Notes under the pieces: generated by a model
The model's database searches: none
What the model was told of the DNA's origin: nothing
Seen by the model: only the letters and a program-made list of their open reading frames with translations
NCBI GenBank assembly: GCA_030431515.1
Contig: JAUIIX010000005.1
Coordinates: 40,551 to 104,550 of the forward strand
DNA: 64,000 nucleotides
Direction: 5' to 3'
From: a bacterium
GTDB lineage: Bacteria; Bacteroidota; Ignavibacteria; Kapaibacteriales; UBA2268
Shown: one piece after another, positions 8,340-16,582 of the stretch
Layout: each line of letters starts with the position of its first letter
Numbering within the stretch: the stretch's first letter is position 1
Translations under genes and position numbers: made by a program

Positions 8340-8852
8340 ATGTATCAAAACAATATAGAATATTTACAAAATTGGGATAAGAAAAGTAAAGATTATTTAT
8401 TGAATTTTTATACTCAAGAAGCTAATAAAGTTAACTTTATATGTGAATTAATTGAATATTCGAATTCTAATCCTAATGTATTAAATGCTACTACTTGGCT
8501 GATAAAGCATTTTGTTGATAATAAAAATCAAATTGATTCTATTCAAAAAGATAAGATAATTAAACTTTTAGATATTACAAGTGAATGGGAATCACATCTT
8601 CATATTTATCAGATAATTCCTAAGTTAGAAATTAATATTTCAAATGCAAAATATCTTGAACTAAAACTATACAAAGATTTATTTTCAAATAATAAATTTT
8701 TAAAAGCCGCCGCTTATAAAGCATATTTTGAAGTTGTAAAGTTATTTCCTGATTTGAAAAAAGAATTTATAAATATCTGTGAAAATTCACTTAAAAATGA
8801 ATGTGCTTCTGTTAAAGTTAAAATTAGAAGAATATTAAAATCTATTGCTTAA
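8340..8852 (+). CDS. Hypothetical helical (HEAT-like) protein
   Basis: A 170-residue protein made almost wholly of predicted helices with regular Leu/Ile spacing, ending in a Lys/Arg-rich helix (VKVKIRRILKSIA). No signal peptide or membrane segment is seen, so it is probably cytoplasmic. ATG 8340 was chosen over the upstream TTG at 8319 because that TTG overlaps the promoter's -7 element. Its stop overlaps that of the convergent lipoprotein gene. I do not recognise a specific family. Confidence 0.6.
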   Translation: MYQNNIEYLQNWDKKSKDYLLNFYTQEANKVNFICELIEYSNSNPNVLNATTWLIKHFVDNKNQIDSIQKDKIIKLLDITSEWESHLHIYQIIPKLEINISNAKYLELKLYKDLFSNNKFLKAAAYKAYFEVVKLFPDLKKEFINICENSLKNECASVKVKIRRILKSIA

Positions 8853-9937
8853 TTATCTTTGAAACCACCGCTTGTGGTTTTGAGAATTTCTCTATTACTA
8901 CCAATCGCCCAGCCAGTGTTTTTATCAAGAAAATGAAAGTCTTTTATTTTTATACTATCTGGTAATTCTTGTTTTCTAAATGACAAACCACCATCCGTTG
9001 ATGCAAGTAGTTCACTATTTGTTTGCGTTACATATCTTTGTAAATAGATAATATCTTCACTTACTACTTGAATTTTTGAAAATACTAAAATATTAACAAT
9101 TTCATTTAATTTTGTCCATGTTTCACCAGAATTAATAGTTTTATATATACCATCATCATTCCAGAAATAAGCTATTTTCTCATTTAGTATTTTAAAATAA
9201 TCTCTAAAATCTGTTACTTGACTATAAAAGAATGACTCTTCAAAATGTCTCGAAAAACTTATGTTAGTTTTTTTAATAGTTTTTAGTCCATCATTTGTGT
9301 AGTAAATTGTACTATCTTTCACATTTGCTAAATATCCCACTTTATCATCAAAAAATTGGATAAAAGCAATTTCGTTTTGTTTGCTATTATTCTTATTTAA
9401 ATAAACAAAAGAACTATCAATTAATGTCCATTTTTGTAAATTGTTTTCAACTTTATAAATACCGTAATTAGTAAGTAATAAACTTAAATCTTTATTTATC
9501 TTTTGAAAACATATACTATATTCTCCCTGTCTTGTGTTCATATCATAATCAAATTCTTTAGAATAATAATTTGATCCTTCATCATTTGTCCAAACAACAT
9601 TTTGACCTACTTTTAAAATTAAATCTCTATAAAAATAATAGTTAGGAGCTCTAATTGTATTATGTGTTTGAATTATTTCATTCCAAGTTAGTCCAAAATC
9701 AGTTGATTTGTAATATTGTTTAAATCCTTCAAAAATACCATAATAACCTGTAGCATAGAAAACATCATCAAAAATGTATATTCTATCAAGAGTTACATCA
9801 GATTCATCTATAATATCATACTCCCCAACATTTACCCAGCCCTCTTTTTTAGTTTTGATTCTATCATCTTTTACGATATTGTCTTCATCACAAGAGAATA
9901 TTAGCAATGCAAGTAGTACTATTATATACTTTTTCAT
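8849..9937 (-). CDS. Lipoprotein with YCF48/BNR-like repeats (paralogue 3)
   Basis: A 362-residue protein. The signal ends in the lipobox LLIFSC (Cys16). Short repeats of the type STDFGLTWNE, INSGETWTKL and STDGGLSFRKQ (Asp-box/BNR) occur, and the end DKNTGWAIGSNREILKTTSGG is YCF48-like. This points to a beta-propeller anchored by lipid in the envelope. It is the last of three tandem paralogues separated by 9-12 bp. Its last ~39 residues are nearly identical to those of the gene at 10997-12091, while the middles diverge. Confidence 0.75.
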   Translation of the reverse strand: MKKYIIVLLALLIFSCDEDNIVKDDRIKTKKEGWVNVGEYDIIDESDVTLDRIYIFDDVFYATGYYGIFEGFKQYYKSTDFGLTWNEIIQTHNTIRAPNYYFYRDLILKVGQNVVWTNDEGSNYYSKEFDYDMNTRQGEYSICFQKINKDLSLLLTNYGIYKVENNLQKWTLIDSSFVYLNKNNSKQNEIAFIQFFDDKVGYLANVKDSTIYYTNDGLKTIKKTNISFSRHFEESFFYSQVTDFRDYFKILNEKIAYFWNDDGIYKTINSGETWTKLNEIVNILVFSKIQVVSEDIIYLQRYVTQTNSELLASTDGGLSFRKQELPDSIKIKDFHFLDKNTGWAIGSNREILKTTSGGFKDN

Positions 9938-9946
9938 AATTGTTCC

Positions 9947-10984
9947 TTAATTATCTTTAAAGCCACCGCTTGTGGTTTTGAGAATTTCGCCATTATTACC
10001 AACGGCATAAGCAATTTTATCATCTACAAATTTAAAGTCATATATTTTTATTCCTTTTGGAGTTTCTTGAATTTCAAATGTTGCTCCACCATCTTGACTA
10101 ACGTAAATTGTTGAATTCCAATCATTATCAAAATCTAAAATATATAATAATTCTTCATTTATTGTAATAAGTTTCGAAATTTGATGAAATTTTTTATCAA
10201 ATATTAATGACCAATCCTTTCCTCTGTTTGTTGATTTATATAGACCATCTCTTTTTAATATGTATAAAGTATTATTAGAAGGTATAGTTATCCATTCTCT
10301 TAATAAGGAGTTTTCATGTAAATCAATATCTTTTAAAATGTTATTATTTACTTTAATAATTTCTTTCTTAGAATAATTATCAGATAAATAAAGAATTTGA
10401 TTATCAGTAAAGTTTATTAGCATGCAGTCATTATTATCTAAGATATGAAAAAATTGATAATTATGGTTTGGTATATTCTCATTGTTTTTTGTTTCATTAA
10501 AAAAACTTGAATCGATTATTTCATAAGAAGATAAATCTGTATTCATTTTTATAATACCTTCATCAATTGTAAGTAAATACAAATCTTGATTTTTCTTTAA
10601 CCAATTAATTAAAAAGACAGAATCTATTTCTACAAAATTTTCTCCATAATCAATCGATATTTTTGGAAAATATGTATCCCTTACTATTATATTCTCATAA
10701 ATATGCATATAAAAATGACTTGAATATATATGTTCAGGCACTTGATATAATTCTTTCTTATATAAAAATTCTCCAACTAAACCTCTTGTATTAACCATAT
10801 TTATATAAAAAGTATTATCAACAACATCTAATAATCTGCTAGATGTATAATCTTCACCAATATCTATTGAATCTATTACTACCCACCCTTCTCTCTTCTC
10901 ATTAACTCTATCATCTCTAACTAAATTACCTTCATCGCAAGAGAATATTAGTAAGGCAATTAAGATTATTATATACTTTTTCAT
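9947..10984 (-). CDS. Lipoprotein with YCF48/BNR-like repeats (paralogue 2)
   Basis: A 345-residue protein with lipobox LLIFSC and shared start MKKYIIILIALLIFSCDEGN. Asp-box motifs (STNRGKDWSLI, SQDGGATFEI) and a YCF48-like end (IAYAVGNNGEILKTTSGG) are present. Its body is clearly diverged from its two neighbours, and its C-terminal block is less similar than theirs are to each other. Probably an envelope-anchored beta-propeller of unknown ligand. Confidence 0.75.
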   Translation of the reverse strand: MKKYIIILIALLIFSCDEGNLVRDDRVNEKREGWVVIDSIDIGEDYTSSRLLDVVDNTFYINMVNTRGLVGEFLYKKELYQVPEHIYSSHFYMHIYENIIVRDTYFPKISIDYGENFVEIDSVFLINWLKKNQDLYLLTIDEGIIKMNTDLSSYEIIDSSFFNETKNNENIPNHNYQFFHILDNNDCMLINFTDNQILYLSDNYSKKEIIKVNNNILKDIDLHENSLLREWITIPSNNTLYILKRDGLYKSTNRGKDWSLIFDKKFHQISKLITINEELLYILDFDNDWNSTIYVSQDGGATFEIQETPKGIKIYDFKFVDDKIAYAVGNNGEILKTTSGGFKDN

Positions 10985-10996
10985 AATTGTTTTTCC

Positions 10997-12091
10997 TTAA
11001 TTATCTTTAAAGCCACCGCTTGTGGTTTTGAGAATTTCTCTATTACTACCAATCGCCCAGCCAGTGTTTTTATCAAGAAAATGAAAGTCTTTTATTTTTA
11101 TACTATCTGGTAATTCTTGTTTAACGAAAGATAATCCTCCATCTGTTGACGCAAATATATCATACTCTAATCTATGCCTGTATTGTTTTACAAAAATATA
11201 GTTTTCATCTATAACTTGAACTTTATCTCTATATGCTGGAGTGAATGGATATAATTTATTCCACGTTTTACCAAAGTTTTCTGATTTAAATAAACCATCA
11301 GATTTTAAGAAATAAATTACATCATCACCTACAAATTTAATGTGGTTTTCAATATAATAATGAGGAAACTCTAATTGATAATCTAATAATTCATCAATGT
11401 CAAAACTATATTTATTAAATGTTTTACAAGCATCTTCTGTTGTAATTATTTGTTTATTCTCAATATCAATAAAGAATCCTTTTGATTCATTTACAAAATG
11501 CATAAATCTAATACCTGTTGTAATTATTTCTTGATTTTTATTTTTAATTTTTGAATAGTTTAATGAAGTTTCAATTCTCTCCCAAGTAGTATAGTCGTTA
11601 TTTGTTGATTTATATAGTGAATGATTAGTAAATAAATAAGAACAATTAACATTTACTCTTGAAAAATACATAGCAAATTCAAAATCATTATCAGGATTAT
11701 ATGGATATATTTTAGTATTCCATGAATTACCAACATCTGTTGACCAATTTAAATTTCCAGATAATGTAACTATTAAATCTTCATAAATATAATAATTAGG
11801 ATAATAATATCCAAAATTATAATCGATTGAATTCCAAGTTTTTCCTGAATCAATTGAATTAAATAAAATTCCATGCATATCTGCTAAGTTAGGAATATCT
11901 CCAATTCCAATAAAATGACTATTAAATACTGTCATATCATTTAATAATATATCTTGTTCATCTATAATATCATACTCCCCAACTTTTACCCAGCCCTCTT
12001 TTTTAGCATTTACTCTATCAACTTTTACGATATTGTCTTCATCGCAAGAGAATATTAGTAAGGCAAGTAAGATTATTATATACTTTTTCAT
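10997..12091 (-). CDS. Lipoprotein with YCF48/BNR-like repeats (paralogue 1)
   Basis: A 364-residue protein and the first gene of the three-gene operon. Lipobox LLIFSC at residues 11-16; Asp-box repeats (SIDSGKTWNSI, STDVGNSWNTK, SENFGKTWNKL, STDGGLSFVKQ); and the same C-terminal block as the third gene. A putative ECF-like promoter lies 25 bp upstream (12117-12148), matched at another secreted-protein gene at 56996. Confidence 0.75.
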   Translation of the reverse strand: MKKYIIILLALLIFSCDEDNIVKVDRVNAKKEGWVKVGEYDIIDEQDILLNDMTVFNSHFIGIGDIPNLADMHGILFNSIDSGKTWNSIDYNFGYYYPNYYIYEDLIVTLSGNLNWSTDVGNSWNTKIYPYNPDNDFEFAMYFSRVNVNCSYLFTNHSLYKSTNNDYTTWERIETSLNYSKIKNKNQEIITTGIRFMHFVNESKGFFIDIENKQIITTEDACKTFNKYSFDIDELLDYQLEFPHYYIENHIKFVGDDVIYFLKSDGLFKSENFGKTWNKLYPFTPAYRDKVQVIDENYIFVKQYRHRLEYDIFASTDGGLSFVKQELPDSIKIKDFHFLDKNTGWAIGSNREILKTTSGGFKDN

Positions 12092-12116
12092 AATTGTTCC
12101 TTAAACTTTACAAATA

Positions 12117-12148
12117 GACACATCAAACAGTAAAAAAGTTACACTTTA
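12117..12148 (-). promoter_or_regulatory. Putative ECF-sigma-like promoter motif
   Basis: Read on the minus strand: TAAAGTGTAAC, a T-rich 17-bp spacer, then TGTC. The same block with a 16-bp spacer precedes the T9SS gene at 54409-56943. A TGTAAC -35 with a (C/T)GTC -10 resembles extracytoplasmic-function sigma promoters. Confidence 0.45.
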
Positions 12149-12220
12149 TATAATTTATTTTTACAAATATATGAAATTTGATTACAGATTTGGCTTTTTA
12201 TGATGTACGTTATTTTTTCA

Positions 12221-12455
12221 TGCACAAGAAAACACCTTTTTGTGTGCACGTTTGTTTTTCATGCACAAGGATTCGCCTTTTTGTGTGCACGTTATTTTTT
12301 CATGCACAAAGAATCACCTTTTCGTGTGCAAGTTATTTTTTCATGCACAAGAAAACACCTTTTTGTGTGCACGTTTGTTTTTCATGCACAAGGAATCGCC
12401 TTTTTGTGTGCACGTTATTAATACGTGGCACAAAAAACCTAGTTTCTTATCCACG
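12221..12455. repeat. 41-bp tandem repeat array (5 good copies plus 1 degenerate)
   Basis: TGCACAA starts at 12221, 12262, 12303, 12344 and 12385, exactly 41 bp apart, with a degenerate unit at 12426 (TGGCACAAA). Each unit has an imperfect hairpin TGCACAAG...TTTTGTGTGCA followed by CGTT(A/T)-poly-T-CA. Units 1 and 4 are the same, and 2 and 5 nearly so, indicating a three-unit higher-order duplication. Three overlapping apparent reading frames here are only the repeat translated in shifting frames. The remaining bases of 12092-12514 hold the upstream region of the lipoprotein operon and nothing else recognised. Confidence 0.92.
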
Positions 12456-12514
12456 TTTTTGATGTATTATTTGAATAATTATAATTTTTCTAATAATTTC
12501 CTTATTTTTGTGAT

Positions 12515-13414
12515 ATGATGTACTACAGAAGAAAAATACTATTATCATTATTAGAAATAAATAATGGCAAATTAACTGCAAAAAAATTGCAGAAGTTTCT
12601 TTTTTTAATCTCTCAACAACAAGATGATAAATCATATCATTTTGTTCCTTATAAATATGGTTGTTTCTCTTTTCAAGCAAACCAGGATATTCAAACCTTA
12701 CAAAAATATGGGAATTTGAAAATATCAGAAAGTCCATCTGGTAGATTTATTGAATTATATGATGGTGAAAAGTATCATTCTACTTTAAAAGTTAATGATA
12801 AGATTATTTTAAATAAAATTAAAAATCAATTTATAAATTTTAGTCAGAATGAACTAATAAGATATACTTATGTAAATTATCCTTATTATTCTATCAATAG
12901 TTCTATTCTTGATGATGTATTAAATAAAGATGAAAAGGAATTAGTTTACAAAGAAAAAGTAGTTAAATCCGATAATACTATTTTTAGCATTGGTTATGAA
13001 GGTATTTCTATAGAAGAATACTTGAATCTTTTAATTAAAAATGATGTTAAAGTCTTATGTGATGTTAGAAAAAATGCTTTTAGTCAAAAATATGGTTTTT
13101 CAAAAAGCCAATTGAAAGGTGCTTGTGAAGGAGTTGGAATAAAGTATATACATATACCTAATTTAGGTATTATCTCAAATAAAAGGAAAGAGTTAAATTG
13201 TCAACATGACTATGATGAATTATTTGAAGAGTATGAAAATGAAACTCTAATCAATCAGACTGATTCTTTGTTATTTATTCAAGAATTAGTGAATAAAGAA
13301 CAAAGGGTTGCAATTACTTGTTTTGAAAAGAATACTCATCAATGCCATAGAACAAGAGTTTTAAAAGCACTTCTTAATTTACCAGATGCAAATTATGATT
13401 ATTTAGAGTTTTAA
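12515..13414 (+). CDS. DUF488-family protein with N-terminal Panacea/SocA-like domain
   Basis: A 299-residue protein. Residues about 1-130 resemble a Panacea/SocA-like winged helix (LTAKKLQKFLFLIS, FVPYKYGCFSFQ). Residues about 150-299 are DUF488 (TIFSIGYEGISIEEYLNLL, LCDVRKNAFSQKYGFSKSQL, ITCFEKNTHQCHRTRV). The Cys/His/Arg-rich end is the family's presumed active region; no reaction is known. ATG 12515 or 12518 may be used. The next gene starts 1 bp after its stop, so they form a pair. The location beside restriction genes suggests an accessory or defence role (inference). Confidence 0.75.
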   Translation: MMYYRRKILLSLLEINNGKLTAKKLQKFLFLISQQQDDKSYHFVPYKYGCFSFQANQDIQTLQKYGNLKISESPSGRFIELYDGEKYHSTLKVNDKIILNKIKNQFINFSQNELIRYTYVNYPYYSINSSILDDVLNKDEKELVYKEKVVKSDNTIFSIGYEGISIEEYLNLLIKNDVKVLCDVRKNAFSQKYGFSKSQLKGACEGVGIKYIHIPNLGIISNKRKELNCQHDYDELFEEYENETLINQTDSLLFIQELVNKEQRVAITCFEKNTHQCHRTRVLKALLNLPDANYDYLEF

Positions 13415-13415
13415 A

Positions 13416-14237
13416 ATGGCTTTAACAAAAGTATTAATAGCAGTAAAAACCTACCCAAGTTTATCAACTAAATATGATGAATTGGTTTGTACAGCTGGTT
13501 TTACCGAAGACGGTCAATGGATTAGAATTTACCCAGTTCCATTTCGCAAATTAGATTTTGAAGGGCAATATAAAAAATGGCAATGGATTGAGATTGATTT
13601 AGAAAAAAATACTTCTGACTTTAGACCGGAAAGTTTTAAAACTACAAAATTAGAAAGTATTAAAGTTCTTGGTAAAGTGGATAGAGAAGACAATTGGTTT
13701 GAAAGAAAAAAACTTACTTTAAATAAAGTATATGATAACTTAGATTTATTAATTGCAGAAGCAAAAGATAAAAAAATAGGAACTTCCTTAGCCGTTTTAA
13801 AACCAAAAGAAATTTTAGATTTCGTTATAGAAGCAGTTGATATTAATTGGGATAAAAATAAAATAGCATCAATTTTAGCAAAGCAAGAACAAATCAGTTT
13901 ATTTGATATTGAAGAATCAAAAAAAGTATTTGAAGTTGTGAGAAAAGTACCTTATAAATTCTCATATAAATTTATAACTGAAGATAATAAAGAAAGAACT
14001 ATAATGAAAGAGGATTGGGAAATTGGTCAACTTTATTGGAATTGTTTTGATAAATATAAAGATGAAAAAATTGCTTGTAAGAAAGTAAGAGAAAAATACT
14101 ATGATACATTTTTGAAAAAAAATGAGTTATACTTTTTTATGGGTACAACTTTTCTGTTTCATTATAGAGCACCAAACCCATTTTTAATTATTGGCGTCTT
14201 TTATCCTCCAAAAGATAATAAAGTTAGTTTATTTTAA
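13416..14237 (+). CDS. Conserved protein paired with DUF488
   Basis: A 273-residue soluble protein. Its start (TKVLIAVKTYPSLSTKYDEL, then VCTAGF and WIRIYPVPFRKL) is a conserved-looking block I associate with genes next to DUF488. Late landmarks are FKYITEDNKERTIMKEDW-like and FFMGTTFLFHYRAPNPFLIIG. It has no signal peptide or membrane segment. Translational coupling to the upstream gene suggests one complex or pathway. Function unknown. Confidence 0.65.
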   Translation: MALTKVLIAVKTYPSLSTKYDELVCTAGFTEDGQWIRIYPVPFRKLDFEGQYKKWQWIEIDLEKNTSDFRPESFKTTKLESIKVLGKVDREDNWFERKKLTLNKVYDNLDLLIAEAKDKKIGTSLAVLKPKEILDFVIEAVDINWDKNKIASILAKQEQISLFDIEESKKVFEVVRKVPYKFSYKFITEDNKERTIMKEDWEIGQLYWNCFDKYKDEKIACKKVREKYYDTFLKKNELYFFMGTTFLFHYRAPNPFLIIGVFYPPKDNKVSLF

Positions 14238-14278
14238 TTAAATCTTATATTTCCATATTTTTTTAATAATTTTGAATT

Positions 14279-15115
14279 GTGAAAAAACATATTAGAAAAA
14301 TATATTACGCATTGCCGTTAAATTTGAGATATGCACTGAGACGTGCTTTCTATCTGCCTACAGATTTATTTAATAAGCAATATTATAATGGAATTGAATT
14401 GCCACCAAAAGGTATGATATATACTGGTGGTGGGGATTTTCTATTGCAAGCAAAAAAACACACTAAGTACCTGCAAGATTTTGTCGGATTGGATAGTAAT
14501 TCTAAAGTGCTGGATATTGGCTCTGGGATTGGGCGGTCGGCTATTGGACTTACTGATGTACTAAAAGATAAGGGCGAATATTATGGCTTTGATATTGTAG
14601 ATACTGGTGTGAATTGGTGCAATAATAATATTAGCAGCAAATTCCCTAATTTTCTTTTCAAACATATTGAAATTATTAATGACCTTTATTCCGATGATGG
14701 AATTGAAGGGAAAGATTTTGTGTTTCCTTACCCAGATTCAAAATTCGACATTGCATTTTTGATGTCGGTGTTTACTCACATGCAAGTCGAAGAAATCTCT
14801 AACTACCTAAAAGAAATTAATCGTGTTTTGAATGATAATGGAAAGTGTATGGCGACTTTTTTCCTTTATGATGATAAAATCGAAGAGAAAATTTCAAATC
14901 CTAAATTCAGATTTTCATTTCAGTATAAATATAATAATTATAGATTGATGAATAATAAGGTTAAGAATGCAAATATTGCACTATCAAAAACTTTATTGAA
15001 TGAACTGGCAAATAAAAATAATCTTAAAATTGAAAGAATTATTGATGGTTTTTGGTCGGAAGAAGTAGAAATCACAAATAATGATTTTCAAGATATTGTT
15101 ATATTTTCTAAATAA
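14279..15115 (+). CDS. Class I SAM-dependent methyltransferase
   Basis: A 278-residue enzyme with the Rossmann motif I SKVLDIGSGIGRSAIGL, YYGFDIVD as motif II and FDIAFLMSVFTHM as motif IV; the substrate is unknown. The start is GTG, with TAATTTTG at 14267-14274 just upstream. The basic, aromatic N-terminus (KKHIRKIYYALPLNLRYALR) may bind membrane or polyanion. It resembles methyltransferases of polysaccharide or lipid modification. It converges with kdsD with no gap. Confidence 0.8.
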   Translation: MKKHIRKIYYALPLNLRYALRRAFYLPTDLFNKQYYNGIELPPKGMIYTGGGDFLLQAKKHTKYLQDFVGLDSNSKVLDIGSGIGRSAIGLTDVLKDKGEYYGFDIVDTGVNWCNNNISSKFPNFLFKHIEIINDLYSDDGIEGKDFVFPYPDSKFDIAFLMSVFTHMQVEEISNYLKEINRVLNDNGKCMATFFLYDDKIEEKISNPKFRFSFQYKYNNYRLMNNKVKNANIALSKTLLNELANKNNLKIERIIDGFWSEEVEITNNDFQDIVIFSK

Positions 15116-16069
15116 TTATAATACTTCACTACCGTAAATATCGTGAATACGTATTAGTCCAGTCAAGTTTTTATTGTCATCTAATACAGGTAACAAACTA
15201 ATTTGACTGCTTCTTTTTTCCATAAGTGAAAGTGCTTCGCCTAAGTATCGATTTTCATTAATTGTAATTGGGTCAGAAGTCATAACATCTTTAACTATTG
15301 TGTTATTTATATCAAGTTTTCTTTGTAATATTCTACGAATATCACCATCAGTTAATATACCGATATTTTTATCATTATTAACTATTACACAACCTAAGTT
15401 CTTTTTTGTTATTTCGATTATAGCATCATTCAAATTTGATTTTTCGTCAATAATAGGCAACTTCTCACCACTTGTCATTACATCTTTTACTTTTAATATT
15501 GTGTTTCTACCTAATTGACCTGATGGATGATTGATAGAGAAATCACGCGGTCGAAGTCCTTTTGCTTTAACTAATGCAACTGCTATTGCGTCGCCCATAA
15601 CTAAGGAAACTGTTGTGGAACTTGTTGGTGCAAGATTGAAAGGACATGCTTCTTTATCTATTGTTAAATCGATAAATACATCTGAATTATCTGCAAGGAA
15701 GGATTTAGAATTTCCAACTAAGCCGATTAACTTACAATTTCTACTTTTTAAATATGGATATAAACTAATTAATTCATTGGTTGTGCCTGACTTAGATAAT
15801 AAAATGATACTTGCTCCTTCTTTTACTAAGCCCAAATCTCCATGAAGTGCTTCTACTGGGTCGAGGTATATCGTTGGCAATCCGTAACTAAGCATCGTAG
15901 CATTTATTTTCTTTGCTATATGACCTGATTTTCCAACTCCAGTTAATACAATTTGTTCAGCAGCATTTAAGATATTAATTGCATTATCAAATTTATCATC
16001 AATTAGATTTTTTACATTTGTTAATTGATTTATTTGCTCTTGGAAAAGGTCTTTAGCTATGTTTTGCAT
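15116..16069 (-). CDS. kdsD: Arabinose-5-phosphate isomerase (KpsF/GutQ/KdsD family)
   Basis: A 317-residue enzyme converting ribulose-5-phosphate to arabinose-5-phosphate for Kdo and LPS synthesis. The SIS domain includes VLTGVGKSGHIAKKI and LSKSGTTNELI, with the family's SSTTVSLVMGDAIAVAL and FSINHPSGQLGR. Two CBS domains follow (VKDVMTSGEKLPII.. and VKDVMTSDPITI..). Length is typical. It implies a Kdo-containing LPS. Confidence 0.92.
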   Translation of the reverse strand: MQNIAKDLFQEQINQLTNVKNLIDDKFDNAINILNAAEQIVLTGVGKSGHIAKKINATMLSYGLPTIYLDPVEALHGDLGLVKEGASIILLSKSGTTNELISLYPYLKSRNCKLIGLVGNSKSFLADNSDVFIDLTIDKEACPFNLAPTSSTTVSLVMGDAIAVALVKAKGLRPRDFSINHPSGQLGRNTILKVKDVMTSGEKLPIIDEKSNLNDAIIEITKKNLGCVIVNNDKNIGILTDGDIRRILQRKLDINNTIVKDVMTSDPITINENRYLGEALSLMEKRSSQISLLPVLDDNKNLTGLIRIHDIYGSEVL

Positions 16070-16129
16070 GTTAGTTTTTATTTATCAAAAATCAAAATTA
16101 AGGAAAATAATTTTATTTAATTAAATATC

Positions 16130-16522
16130 TTATTTTATAACATTTAACATTATGTTTCTTTTATCATTAGTAGCTACTTTTTCAATTTTAGCTATTTCTT
16201 CTTCACTTAGATTATTATTTTCAAATATAGTTCTGAATTTATCCCAAGTGTATATGCCTGTATTATGTCCATTTCCCCAAAATGCTGCTATCGCATAATT
16301 TCCAACTATCTTTAAATCAAGCAAATCAAATATACCAGGTTCAAATTTAATTGGTTTAGGTAAGGAATAAATTACTTCATTTATTTTTTCGCCCGTACAC
16401 TCAGCACAAGGACATTCTCTTCTGAATTTCTCACAAGATATAGTTGCAGAAAAGCCATCTTCCCATTCTGCTTTTAACAAAAATGGCTTTGGTCTTGAAA
16501 TTGAAATAGGTGATTTATTCAT
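16130..16522 (-). CDS. DUF971 (GBBH-like N-terminal domain) protein
   Basis: A 130-residue protein with the DUF971 layout: LKAEWEDGFSATISCEKFRRECPCAECTG split across two motifs, then YAIAAFWGNGHNTGIYTWDKF. The family is linked in other bacteria with iron-sulfur and hydroxylase-type functions, but no reaction is fixed. Three cysteines near residues 31-43 could bind metal. It is divergent from the phosphatase gene at 16583. Confidence 0.8.
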   Translation of the reverse strand: MNKSPISISRPKPFLLKAEWEDGFSATISCEKFRRECPCAECTGEKINEVIYSLPKPIKFEPGIFDLLDLKIVGNYAIAAFWGNGHNTGIYTWDKFRTIFENNNLSEEEIAKIEKVATNDKRNIMLNVIK

Positions 16523-16582
16523 TTTTCTATGCTTTTTAAAAATAATTTAATAATTTTGTTTATTAATAAAATACAAGACGAA

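Noticed and set aside
12178..12518. Three overlapping plus-strand frames with FMHK or FSCT repeats
   Set aside because: They come from the 41-bp array, which shifts frame at each unit; no start signals or family.
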